Below, piece by piece: positions 5,689 through 11,847 of a DNA stretch of 11,847 bases. The notes below the pieces were generated by a model. The model made no database searches. It saw only the letters and a list, made by a program, of their open reading frames with translations, and had not been told where the DNA came from. The stretch comes from Patescibacteria group bacterium. GTDB taxonomy: Bacteria > Patescibacteriota > Minisyncoccia > Phycocordibacterales > UBA2100. The position numbers were made by a program, and so were the translations under genes. Location of the stretch: positions 1-11,847 of the forward strand of contig JANLHO010000024.1 in the NCBI GenBank assembly GCA_024654485.1, read 5' to 3'. Every line of letters starts with the position of its first letter. The stretch's first letter is position 1.

Positions 5689-7044
5689 TTATGCCCCTCG
5701 TGCGGTAATGACGATACGGACAGTCTGGAGGATGATAAAGACATCCAGAAGAAGCGACCTGTGCTTGAGGTAGTAGAGATCGTACGAGAGCTTCTCTTTC
5801 GTTTCTTGTATGTCGCTCGCGTGATGCGGATGGCGATCGTGCTTTATCTGCGCCCAACCCGTGAGGCCCGGCGCCACCAGATAGCGCGCGTTGTAGTACG
5901 GGATGCGGGAGCTGTAGTGCGCGGCGAGGGTCGGGAGCTCGGGGCGCGGTCCCACGAGAGATAGCTCGCCGGAGAGCACGCCCAAAAGCTGCGGCAGCTC
6001 GTCCACGCGCAGGACGCGCAGCCACTTGCCCGCGCGCGTGATAGTGAGCTTGCTCTTGCCGCTGTCGTCGTAATCGCCCTCGTCGTTGCCGCTCATAGTG
6101 CGGAACTTCCTTATGCGTATCGGCCTTTGGAATCTTCCGACCCTGTTTTGCACGATAAAGACGGGTCCGCCGTCGTCCAGCTTGATAGCCGCGTACACGA
6201 ACGGGTACATGATTAGGGAGACGACTAGCCCGATGCCGGCGAATACGATGTCAATAGCTCGTTTTACGGCGTCGTAGGCGTGTGATGAGCTGATGTTGCC
6301 CAATACCCACTCGTAATTTACGAGAGAAAGGGGCTCGCGCTCAAAAACTTCCTGATACAGGTCCACCGCATCAATGAGCGCGAAACGTCGCTTGTGGAAC
6401 GCGGCGTCGTAGATGATGGGGAGCGCCGCAGACACGGCGGTATCGGAGAGATCCACGACCAGAAAAGTTACGTCGTCCTCCTCGGCGACGCGACACGCCT
6501 GCTGTATGACCTTGTGTGAGGGCGCGGAGCTCGTGTCTATCACGTATTCAAAAGAGAACGGATAGCGAGCGTCGGACGCGACCTCCTCCGCGAGCGCTTG
6601 CGCATCCGGCCCCGAGGCTATAAGCACGCCCTTGAGGCGACGGCTTGTCCGCAGATACGGGAAGAGCGCCACGCGCCACGCGAAGATAAGCGCGAAAGAC
6701 ACGACTAGGTAGAGGGCGAGTATCGTCTTCGGCGCTAGCCCGAATGCCGGTATAAAAAAGAAAAAGAGCGCCGCGAGCGACATATTTATGACCTGCGTGT
6801 AAAGTATCGTGGAAGCGAGCCGCGAGCGGAAAAGCCGCGTGTACCTCCCGTACAATCCGGCCAGAAAGAAGACGGCCATCCACACTACGAAAAGCAGCGA
6901 GAACGGCACAAGGTGCAGCCGGAATAAATCCGGTGACGGCAGAGATGTATAACGCAGCGCAAGCGTAAGCCACAGCGAAGCGGCGAACACGAGGATATCG
7001 CCTACCAGAAGCACGGCGTATTCGCGCTTGGGAACGAGGGTCAT
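5689..7044 (-). CDS. polyprenyl-phosphate sugar-1-phosphate transferase (WbaP-like)
   Basis: This 451-aa membrane protein moves a sugar-1-phosphate from a nucleotide sugar to a polyprenyl phosphate, the first step of surface-glycan assembly. It has about four N-terminal membrane segments (to about residue 130), a central Rossmann-like region (about 137-245), and a C-terminal bacterial sugar transferase domain from about 258. That domain has the re-entrant hydrophobic stretch near 266-287, KFRTM (313-317), the Asp348-Glu349 catalytic pair in VDELPQL, LSLVGPRPELP (361-371) and APGLTGWAQI (391-400). The start is set at the ATG at 7044; an in-frame TTG at 7056 would add four residues. It diverges from the GT4 gene across a 25-nt gap with overlapping -10 boxes. 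The sugar is unknown. It is the full-length WbaP/EpsE type rather than the short PglC type. Confidence 0.93.
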   Translation of the reverse strand: MTLVPKREYAVLLVGDILVFAASLWLTLALRYTSLPSPDLFRLHLVPFSLLFVVWMAVFFLAGLYGRYTRLFRSRLASTILYTQVINMSLAALFFFFIPAFGLAPKTILALYLVVSFALIFAWRVALFPYLRTSRRLKGVLIASGPDAQALAEEVASDARYPFSFEYVIDTSSAPSHKVIQQACRVAEEDDVTFLVVDLSDTAVSAALPIIYDAAFHKRRFALIDAVDLYQEVFEREPLSLVNYEWVLGNISSSHAYDAVKRAIDIVFAGIGLVVSLIMYPFVYAAIKLDDGGPVFIVQNRVGRFQRPIRIRKFRTMSGNDEGDYDDSGKSKLTITRAGKWLRVLRVDELPQLLGVLSGELSLVGPRPELPTLAAHYSSRIPYYNARYLVAPGLTGWAQIKHDRHPHHASDIQETKEKLSYDLYYLKHRSLLLDVFIILQTVRIVITARGA

Positions 7045-7063
7045 ACGATGGTACAATTATGTC
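7028..7063. promoter_or_regulatory. divergent promoter for the sugar transferase and GT4 genes
   Basis: Plus strand: TTGGGA (7028-7033), 18 nt, then TACAAT (7052-7057), which would start transcripts near 7064, about 6 nt before the GT4 ATG. Minus strand: CATAAT (7063-7058) would start transcripts just before the sugar transferase ATG at 7044; its -35 is weak. The two -10 boxes abut, so polymerases could not use both at once. Confidence 0.4.
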
Positions 7064-7069
7064 ATAAAT

Positions 7070-8206
7070 ATGGCTAGAAACAAGGAAGGTATGCCACCCC
7101 CCGACAAAGTGAGAACGGTGCTTTACCTCATTACGAAAGCGACCGTGGGCGGGGCGCAGAGATATGTTTTTGACATTGTGACGCATTTGCCGGCCGGCTA
7201 TGAGCCCGTGGTCGCATTCGGAGTGCGCGGCAAGCTCGCTCAAGACCTCGCGCATGCCGGTATAGAGACTCGGGAATTGCCGCGTCTGGGCCGCGACATA
7301 GCTCTGCTTGACGACATCGGAAGTTTCTTCGCGATATGGAAATGCTTGCGCACCGAGCGCCCCGACGTGGTACATCTCAACAGCTCCAAGGCGGCGGCGC
7401 TCGGTGCGCTGGCGGCACGCCTATCGGGCGTGCCGCGTATCGTCTTCACAGTCCACGGCTGGCCTTTCAAAGAAGCACGCAACCCTCTCTGGCGCGCATT
7501 CACCTACCTCGCGAGCTGGCTCACGTCTGTAATGAGCCACGCGACCATCGTCGTCTCGCGCGCCGATGAAGCGCGTGGCAAGCGCATGTGGCTCGCCGGC
7601 AAAAAGATGCATTATGTGCCGCTGGGCATAGAGCCGCCTGCTTTTTTGCCACGAAAAGAGGCCGCCGCCTCCCTTGCTATTACGACCACGCGGCCGCGTA
7701 TCGTCACGATAGCGGAGCTAACGCCCAACAAAGGTCTTCGCTACGCCGTGGAGGCTGTCGGAACACTTGCCGACCGGCGAGTGGACGCCGAATACTTCAT
7801 CATCGGGGAGGGAGAGGAGCGCCAGCGTCTTGAGGGTCTGGCCGATGAGCGCGGCGTCAAGGACCGTGTCCACTTTCTCGGATTTGTACAGGATGCTGCG
7901 AAATATTTGCCCGCTTTTGATGTATTCCTGCTGCCATCCCTAAAAGAAGGCGTGCCATACGTACTGCTTGAAGCTGCCGCCGCGGGCTTGCCTATCGTCA
8001 CTACAACAGCTGTGGATATGGAAATCGCGTCGGCACGGAAGCTGCCACCCGCAGACCCGCACGCGCTATCCGATGCGCTGGCGCATGCCGTCGGGCGCAC
8101 GCCAATCCATGCTGCGGGCACGAGCAAGGATTCCTTCCCCCTTGATGCGATGCTCGGGGAAACGATTGCACTCTATCAAAGCGCAGACTCTTGTCGTGTT
8201 GCCTAA
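7070..8206 (+). CDS. GT4-family glycosyltransferase
   Basis: This 378-aa GT-B fold enzyme transfers sugars from a nucleotide donor to a glycan, often lipid-linked. The N-terminal acceptor domain opens with VLYLITKATVGGAQRYV (17-33), whose GGAQ is the glycine-rich loop of this family. VFTVHGWPF (125-133) and VVSRADEARG (161-170) follow. The donor domain has PLGIEPP (184-190), TIAELTPNKGL (213-223), IIGEGEER (244-251), FLGFVQD (269-275), and the E-x7-E motif EGVPYVLLE (293-301), then AAAAGLPIV. No membrane segment is evident. The ATG at 7070 fits the predicted near-leaderless start. An ATG at 7091 is possible but would have AAGGAAGG almost touching it. It diverges from the sugar transferase and probably builds the same glycan. 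The stop codon lies inside a hairpin arm (8200-8231). Confidence 0.92.
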   Translation: MARNKEGMPPPDKVRTVLYLITKATVGGAQRYVFDIVTHLPAGYEPVVAFGVRGKLAQDLAHAGIETRELPRLGRDIALLDDIGSFFAIWKCLRTERPDVVHLNSSKAAALGALAARLSGVPRIVFTVHGWPFKEARNPLWRAFTYLASWLTSVMSHATIVVSRADEARGKRMWLAGKKMHYVPLGIEPPAFLPRKEAAASLAITTTRPRIVTIAELTPNKGLRYAVEAVGTLADRRVDAEYFIIGEGEERQRLEGLADERGVKDRVHFLGFVQDAAKYLPAFDVFLLPSLKEGVPYVLLEAAAAGLPIVTTTAVDMEIASARKLPPADPHALSDALAHAVGRTPIHAAGTSKDSFPLDAMLGETIALYQSADSCRVA

Positions 8207-8231
8207 GGCATGCGGCCGCACGCCTTAGGCA
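8200..8231 (+). terminator. 32-nt palindrome overlapping the GT4 stop codon
   Basis: TGCCTAAGGC (8200-8209) pairs with GCCTTAGGCA (8222-8231), and the centre TGCGGCCGCA (8211-8220) is itself a perfect palindrome; there is only one mismatch (8210/8221). The GT4 TAA (8204-8206) is inside the left arm. No U-tract follows. Confidence 0.55.
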
Positions 8232-8248
8232 CATGGTAATGAGGTGTC

Positions 8249-8296
8249 GTAGTATGTACTGTAGTATGTACTATGGTATATACTATGGTATATACT
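8249..8296. repeat. four 12-bp tandem repeats upstream of the AbrB-like gene
   Basis: Two exact copies of GTAGTATGTACT (8249-8272) are followed by two exact copies of ATGGTATATACT (8273-8296). Each has a dyad core (GTA..TAC; GTATATAC is a perfect palindrome). TATACT in the last copies matches five of six bases of a -10 box, so the array may overlap the promoter. The array ends 27 nt before the AbrB-like ATG, which suits an autoregulatory operator. Confidence 0.8.
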
Positions 8297-8323
8297 ATTT
8301 TCTTCAGGCAGGTAATTATTTCT

Positions 8324-8485
8324 ATGACATACACCAGAAAACTAACGAAGACGGCCGGCTACAGCTACATCGTTTCCGTACCAAAGCAGCTCGTGGAAAA
8401 GTACGGCTGGAAGGAGCATCAGAAGCTTTCCATCAAGGATATGGGGAGAGGTCGCCTTGAGGTGCGCGACTGGAAGCGCAGGTAA
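8324..8485 (+). CDS. AbrB/MazE/SpoVT-type DNA-binding protein
   Basis: This 53-aa protein matches the swapped-hairpin AbrB fold, a dimeric DNA-binding domain used by transition-state regulators and antitoxins. A basic start (MTYTRKLTK) leads to GYSYIVSVPKQLVEKYGWKE (12-31), with the classic strand-then-VPKQLVEKYGW element, then QKLSIKD and a short basic C-terminal strand LEVRDWKRR. It consists of the domain alone, with no sensor domain and no toxin gene beside it. The start at 8324 is preferred because AGGCAGGT lies about 10 nt upstream; the longer in-frame start at 8273 would translate part of the repeat array. The array of 12-bp repeats directly upstream is a likely binding site, suggesting self-regulation. 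It converges on the acylphosphatase gene. Confidence 0.85.
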   Translation: MTYTRKLTKTAGYSYIVSVPKQLVEKYGWKEHQKLSIKDMGRGRLEVRDWKRR

Positions 8486-8531
8486 CTCTGCCGTCTTGGC
8501 AATATATCCCGGCGGAACGCGCGAATCATGT

Positions 8532-8567
8532 ATCCCTATCTCTACGCCATGGCGTAGAGATAGGGAT
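8532..8567. terminator. perfect 36-nt palindrome between convergent genes
   Basis: All 36 bases are self-complementary about the centre CCATGG (8547-8552): 17 bp of stem with two bases between the arms. It lies between the ends of the AbrB-like gene (8485) and the acylphosphatase gene (8576), where it could serve both directions as a 3'-end hairpin. There is no U-tract on either side. The inner arms match the hairpin at 1165-1187. Confidence 0.65.
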
Positions 8568-8575
8568 GGTTAAGT

Positions 8576-8857
8576 TCACCCAAGAATTCGGAAGGTTGCG
8601 TATGGCGTACTCGGATTGCGCCATGTCGCCTTGATGTACGACACTTCCGCGGGCTCGGGTCCTTCGCGAACCTCCGCGAGCAGCCGTTCAAGTCCGTCGC
8701 GTGCGCCCTGCGCCACGAACTCTACGGAGCCGTCGGGGCGGTTGCGGACATATCCAACGACGTTGAGCTTGCGCGCATGTCCCGCAACAAAATCGCGGAA
8801 AAATACGCCTTGTACTCTGCCGCGTATCTCGCAATGCAACTCTTGAAGATTTTTCAT
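8576..8857 (-). CDS. acyP: acylphosphatase
   Basis: This 93-aa protein has the usual acylphosphatase size. The enzyme hydrolyses carboxyl-phosphate bonds such as acetyl phosphate or 1,3-bisphosphoglycerate in the cytosol. The signature GRVQGVFFRDF (13-23) contains the phosphate-binding Arg21, and GYVRNRPDGSVEFVAQG (35-51) contains the catalytic Asn39. The ferredoxin-like alpha/beta pattern continues to the C-terminal ATFRIL strand. It follows rodA by 61 nt on the same strand and may be co-transcribed, though the gap could hold its own promoter. No Shine-Dalgarno site is evident. Both catalytic residues are present, so an active enzyme is expected. Confidence 0.94.
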   Translation of the reverse strand: MKNLQELHCEIRGRVQGVFFRDFVAGHARKLNVVGYVRNRPDGSVEFVAQGARDGLERLLAEVREGPEPAEVSYIKATWRNPSTPYATFRILG

Positions 8858-8918
8858 GCGGTGCGCGCTAAAAGTCTCTCTTTCGGATGTCGCCTATGTA
8901 TCTTATCTTCTGCATTCG

Positions 8919-10073
8919 CTAGAACACGCCCAATATCTCCGTCTCGTCGCGTGCGCGTATTGAAGGGCGCGCGTGGCGACGCATGCTCATGAGGATTCCG
9001 AGCGCCGCGTATTCGGTGAGCATGTGCGAGCCACCGTAGCTCATAAAAGGCAGGGTGGTGCCGGTGATGGGAAGGAGGCCCATGTTCATCCCGACGTGCA
9101 CTATGAATTGCGCGGTGATATAGATGGCGATACCGATGCAGAACAGCGTATCAAAGTTATCGCTGGCATGACGAGCCACCGCGAGGACGCGCGTAATGAT
9201 AACGCCGAATAAACCAAACAAAAGCAGGACGCCGAAAAAACCCCACTCTTCGGCAAAGGCGGCGAATATGAAGTCCGTCTGGTACTCGGGGAGGAACTGG
9301 AGCTTGGATTGCGTGCCGTAGCCGATGCCTTTGCCCAGAAGCTGCCCCGAGCCTACGGCCACGGTGGACTGATATGCGTTGTAACCGACGCCCTGAATGT
9401 CGGTCAGAGGGTGCAGGAAGGTGAGAACGCGCTGCTTCTGGTACGAGTGCAGACCCCATTGCCACAATGCCCCCGAGAGCAGGGCTGTGATTATGAAGAG
9501 CGCTGCAAGATGCCGCCACGATATTCCCGCTACCAGTACCATGCCCAGCCATATCGCGGCGATGATTATCGCACTGCCGAGATCAGGCTGGAAAAAGATT
9601 AGTACGAAGAGCGCGAACGCGTACCCGCCCGATACGAGAATGTGTCTGATGTGCTTTATCTCTATGTGCCGCAGCGCGAAGTACTTGGCAAGCACCATTA
9701 CGAGCAGAAGCTTCGCGGGATCGGACGGCTGTACCGAAAAGAAACCTAGGCTGAAACGGTTCTGCGCTCCTTTCACGATGGGGCTGAAAAAAAATACCAG
9801 ACTGAGCAGTGTCACGACCAGAACATAAAGGCCGATTACAACGGGCGTGCGGCGCAAAAAAGAGTAGTCCGGAAGGCTCGCTATGAAAAACGCTCCGAGA
9901 GCGACGCATATCCAGATGATCTGCCGGTCAAAGAACGCGTTCTCGGCAGAAAAGGAGTGCATCGTCGCGAGCCCCAGGAGCGATATGGAGACCGCGGCGG
10001 CGAGCAGGAACCAATCCACGTGCGAGAATGAGCGCGCCTCAAGCGCTGCCGCCTTTTTGAGAGCGGATATCAT
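8919..10073 (-). CDS. rodA: SEDS peptidoglycan polymerase RodA/FtsW
   Basis: This 384-aa polytopic membrane protein belongs to the SEDS family, which polymerises glycan strands from lipid II at the cell membrane with a partner class B PBP. About ten membrane segments begin near residue 21. Family motifs include VQPSDPAKLLLV (114-125), FFQPDLGSA (160-168), RVLTFLHPLTDIQGVGYNAYQS (215-236) with the essential Asp225, the FLPEYQTDFIFAAFAEEWGF stretch (260-279), and LPITGTTLPFMSYGGS (334-349). The LPEYQTDFIF form and overall layout favour RodA over FtsW, but this is not certain. QPSD replaces the commoner QPSE. The gene lies between a membrane-anchored protein gene and acylphosphatase on the same strand. 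No PBP2, MreB or MreC is in the window. Its ATG overlaps the stop of a possible 45-aa upstream ORF. Confidence 0.94.
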   Translation of the reverse strand: MISALKKAAALEARSFSHVDWFLLAAAVSISLLGLATMHSFSAENAFFDRQIIWICVALGAFFIASLPDYSFLRRTPVVIGLYVLVVTLLSLVFFFSPIVKGAQNRFSLGFFSVQPSDPAKLLLVMVLAKYFALRHIEIKHIRHILVSGGYAFALFVLIFFQPDLGSAIIIAAIWLGMVLVAGISWRHLAALFIITALLSGALWQWGLHSYQKQRVLTFLHPLTDIQGVGYNAYQSTVAVGSGQLLGKGIGYGTQSKLQFLPEYQTDFIFAAFAEEWGFFGVLLLFGLFGVIITRVLAVARHASDNFDTLFCIGIAIYITAQFIVHVGMNMGLLPITGTTLPFMSYGGSHMLTEYAALGILMSMRRHARPSIRARDETEILGVF

Positions 10074-10207
10074 ACCCGCACACCAGTTTTGCCGATATTC
10101 ACTGCCGCAATCACCGCCGCGAACGAGGAACGCTCGGTGTCGCTGATAATTCCGCTGTATGTGATGTTATTCATACCAAGGCGTCGGCAACACTGGTGTG
10201 CGGGCAT
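10070..10207 (-). CDS. possible 45-aa small protein between the hypothetical gene and rodA
   Basis: An open frame of 46 codons fills the gap almost exactly: its ATG (10207) is 3 nt after the upstream stop and its TGA overlaps the rodA ATG as ATGA. The predicted peptide starts MPAHQCCRRLGMNN, contains a mildly hydrophobic stretch (FAAVIAAVNIG), and ends KTGVRV. An internal ATG at 10174 would give 34 aa. There is no Shine-Dalgarno site and I recognise no family. The fit suggests a coupled small gene, but a frame this short can be open by chance in GC-rich DNA. Both ends overlap a 20-bp inverted repeat, so the region may instead act as an RNA structure. Confidence 0.35.
   Translation of the reverse strand: MPAHQCCRRLGMNNITYSGIISDTERSSFAAVIAAVNIGKTGVRV
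10075..10204. repeat. 20-bp inverted repeat with 90-nt spacer in front of rodA
   Basis: The arms 10075-10094 and 10185-10204 are complementary in 19 of 20 positions. In the minus-strand transcript one arm lies just after the stop of the 259-aa gene and the other ends 1 nt before the rodA AUG. A folded leader could control access to the rodA start. Confidence 0.7.
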
Positions 10208-10210
10208 ACG

Positions 10211-10990
10211 CTATCTCGGAGCTACCTCGGCGGTGGGAGGCAAAAGCGGCGTTATGTCTACGCGCCCTACGCTGGAGGAGAAAGGGGCCGGCCATGTAAA
10301 AACTATCTGCTCCGAGCTTCCGGCATTGAGGCGGGAGAGCGTGGTCTGCGAGGCAGCCAGTGCGTTGCCGAACGTGTCGTACACGACGGAAACGAATGCC
10401 GGATTGAACAGATCCGCTACCGAACTATTCTCCACCCTTGCAACAAGCCTGGGAGTGGCGCCGGTATCGGACAGGATCTTGTCTCCTATCGCTATCACAG
10501 TCGCGTCATTTTGCATCCGCTCCCATAGAAGCGGTGCTGTGAATTCAAAGTATGTACGTGCGACGATACGATTGCCCGTGTCTATCCGCGACTCAAAGAT
10601 GGGCGTTATGGAGCCCGGCATTATGAAATGCCCCCCTTCACGCTCGGCTATCAGGATGTTGTCGGCATCGTAAAGAGTAAATCGGTACCGGGCGGACGCG
10701 ACTCCGGCGCCCTTGTTGGGGTTTTGCAGGTACGCTATGGCATTGTATGTGCCGTCGCGAACCTTGAAAGAACGCGTCCACAGGACGGCATACGGCTGAA
10801 TGTCACGCTCGTCCAAAAGCAGGCACGGACCGCCCTTGTCTACCGACGTCTCCCCTTGGTTCCGTATACCGTCATTGCATGTCGCGGGGATAGAGAAGTA
10901 CCAGTACAAAAGTGGGCCGCCGATAATGACCGCGAAAAATGCTACCGTGCTTGCGAGATACATCCCTCTGCGCCGTGAGGCCCATGACAT
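10211..10990 (-). CDS. membrane-anchored extracytoplasmic protein of unknown function
   Basis: This 259-aa protein has a basic N-terminus (ASRRRG), one hydrophobic segment at about 11-32, and a long remainder predicted outside the membrane. Right after the anchor is a C-x-D-G-x-x-N-x-x-E-T motif (38-48) ending in GGPC (53-56). It resembles a short Cys-rich motif seen in secreted proteins, where VDCGGPC would be usual; here one Cys is Lys52, leaving Cys38 and Cys56. The rest is beta-rich, with YAVLWTRSFKVRDGTYNAIAYLQNPN (67-92) and a second similar stretch near VARVENSSVADLF, which suggests two Ig-like domains. I cannot name a family. It is placed between the rRNA operon and rodA and may be co-transcribed with rodA, hinting at an envelope role. 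An internal Met10 could also be the start. Confidence 0.85.
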   Translation of the reverse strand: MSWASRRRGMYLASTVAFFAVIIGGPLLYWYFSIPATCNDGIRNQGETSVDKGGPCLLLDERDIQPYAVLWTRSFKVRDGTYNAIAYLQNPNKGAGVASARYRFTLYDADNILIAEREGGHFIMPGSITPIFESRIDTGNRIVARTYFEFTAPLLWERMQNDATVIAIGDKILSDTGATPRLVARVENSSVADLFNPAFVSVVYDTFGNALAASQTTLSRLNAGSSEQIVFTWPAPFSSSVGRVDITPLLPPTAEVAPR

Positions 10991-11004
10991 GCGTATAGTT
11001 TACA

Positions 11005-11024
11005 GTGAACGGTGAACGGTGAAC
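11005..11024. repeat. 7-bp tandem repeat, nearly three units
   Basis: GTGAACG occurs twice, followed by GTGAAC (11005-11024). It lies 15-34 nt before the ATG of the 259-aa gene, in the region where a -35 box or an operator would be expected, and just after the hairpin that follows 5S rRNA. Confidence 0.6.
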
Positions 11025-11031
11025 AGTAGGC

Positions 11032-11064
11032 GAAGAGCCCGCATCAAAAAGATGCGGGCTCTTC
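11032..11064 (-). terminator. 14-bp perfect hairpin after the rRNA operon
   Basis: GAAGAGCCCGCATC (11032-11045) pairs perfectly with GATGCGGGCTCTTC (11051-11064) around a 5-nt loop. It lies about 17 nt past the 5S rRNA in the minus-strand direction and separates the rRNA operon from the next gene. No U-tract follows on the minus strand. Confidence 0.75.
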
Positions 11065-11082
11065 ATTATTTACGCTCAAAGG

Positions 11083-11199
11083 CTGCGTTCTGGCGACTAG
11101 CTACTCTCGCCTTTAGACTACCATCGCCTCAAGAGGGCTTAACTTCTGTGTTCGGAATGAGAACAGGTGTAGCCCCTCCGATAAATCACCAGAACGCAG
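11083..11199 (-). rRNA. rrf: 5S ribosomal RNA
   Basis: The minus strand shows the 5S core: CCGAACACAGAAGTTAAGC, then GGCGATGGTAGT and GCGAGAGTAG. The two ends form a long terminal stem, GGCTGCGTTCTGG with CCAGAACGCAGCC, spanning 11081-11201. The mature ends may lie a few bases inside this stem. It follows the 23S gene with a spacer of about 120 nt that holds hairpins but no tRNA. Confidence 0.93.
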
Positions 11200-11201
11200 C
11201 C

Positions 11202-11324
11202 TTCGGGCTGCTCTTTGCCTGTACGGCAGACACGAAGAGCGAAGAAAACAACGAACTGAAAACACGTCCCATCCCGTCCGCATACGCGGCACGAGACGGA
11301 TTCACGCGACTCCCACAGTTCCTT
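11202..11324 (-). other. 23S-5S spacer, structured, no tRNA
   Basis: The spacer holds a bulged stem (GCTCTT 11210-11215 with AAGAGC 11235-11240, plus TGCC/GGCA inside) and a small hairpin CCGC-ATAC-GCGG. These are plausible rRNA processing stems. No tRNA-like cloverleaf or open frame is seen. Confidence 0.5.

Positions 11325-11847
<523 letters not shown>

Noticed and set aside
6548..7375. Long minus-strand open frame of 275 codons
   Set aside because: It overlaps the well-supported sugar transferase and GT4 genes in other frames and its composition (Arg/His/Ala-rich) is that of a shadow.
8249..8296. CRISPR array
   Set aside because: The units are 12 bp and directly abutting, with no spacers and no cas genes nearby.
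8273..8323. Longer start for the AbrB-like protein
   Set aside because: It would translate the repeat array into MVYTMVYT and lacks a ribosome binding site; the ATG at 8324 fits the family start.
8868..8915. 15-codon frame between rodA and acylphosphatase
   Set aside because: Too short, no ribosome binding site, and it does not overlap the next start codon; not distinguishable from chance.
10075..10204. Integron attC site or mobile element end
   Set aside because: The GTTRRRY/RYYYAAC core sites of attC are not seen, and there is no integrase or transposase in the window.
11202..11324. tRNA in the 23S-5S spacer
   Set aside because: No T-loop GTTCRA pattern or cloverleaf could be assembled.

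Overview
The window looks like a piece of a small Patescibacteria (CPR) genome, probably a moderately GC-rich Parcubacteria lineage. This is an inference from compact operons, a short SecD, a 53-residue AbrB-type regulator, weak or missing Shine-Dalgarno sites, and hairpin-rich gaps between genes. TGA is used as a stop, so the code is standard. Most genes lie on the minus strand; only one glycosyltransferase and the AbrB-like gene read plus.

Layout, left to right. (1) 66-1051, minus: an unrecognised 154-aa protein overlapping a shikimate-kinase-family protein (ATGA overlap). A 25-bp direct repeat lies on each side of the pair. (2) 1052-1353: a gap with five consecutive hairpins. (3) 1354-3594, minus: secD-secF, the accessory motor of the Sec translocase. 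(4) 3595-3826: a second hairpin-rich gap. (5) 3827-7044, minus: a polyprenyl-phosphate sugar transferase, then a nucleotide-sugar epimerase, then folD. The first 13 codons of another epimerase survive between the first two. A GT4 glycosyltransferase (7070-8206, plus) diverges from the sugar transferase across what looks like a shared promoter. Together these resemble a small cell-surface glycan locus: initiating sugar transferase, epimerase supplying the sugar nucleotide, and an extending transferase. (6) 8249-8485, plus: four 12-bp tandem repeats followed by the AbrB-like gene. (7) 8576-10990, minus: a membrane-anchored protein of unknown function, a possible 45-aa ORF, rodA/ftsW (SEDS peptidoglycan polymerase) and acylphosphatase. 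(8) 11032-11847, minus: a long hairpin, 5S rRNA and the 3' end of 23S rRNA, which runs off the window.

The most striking non-gene signal is the set of long, often perfect hairpins at almost every gene end, nearly all without the U-tract of a classical intrinsic terminator. Some share sequence with each other. No IS element, CRISPR array, tRNA or prophage gene was seen. The best candidates for something undescribed are the 12-bp repeat array next to the AbrB-like gene, the 45-aa ORF bounded by a 20-bp inverted repeat before rodA, and the hairpin and repeat family.
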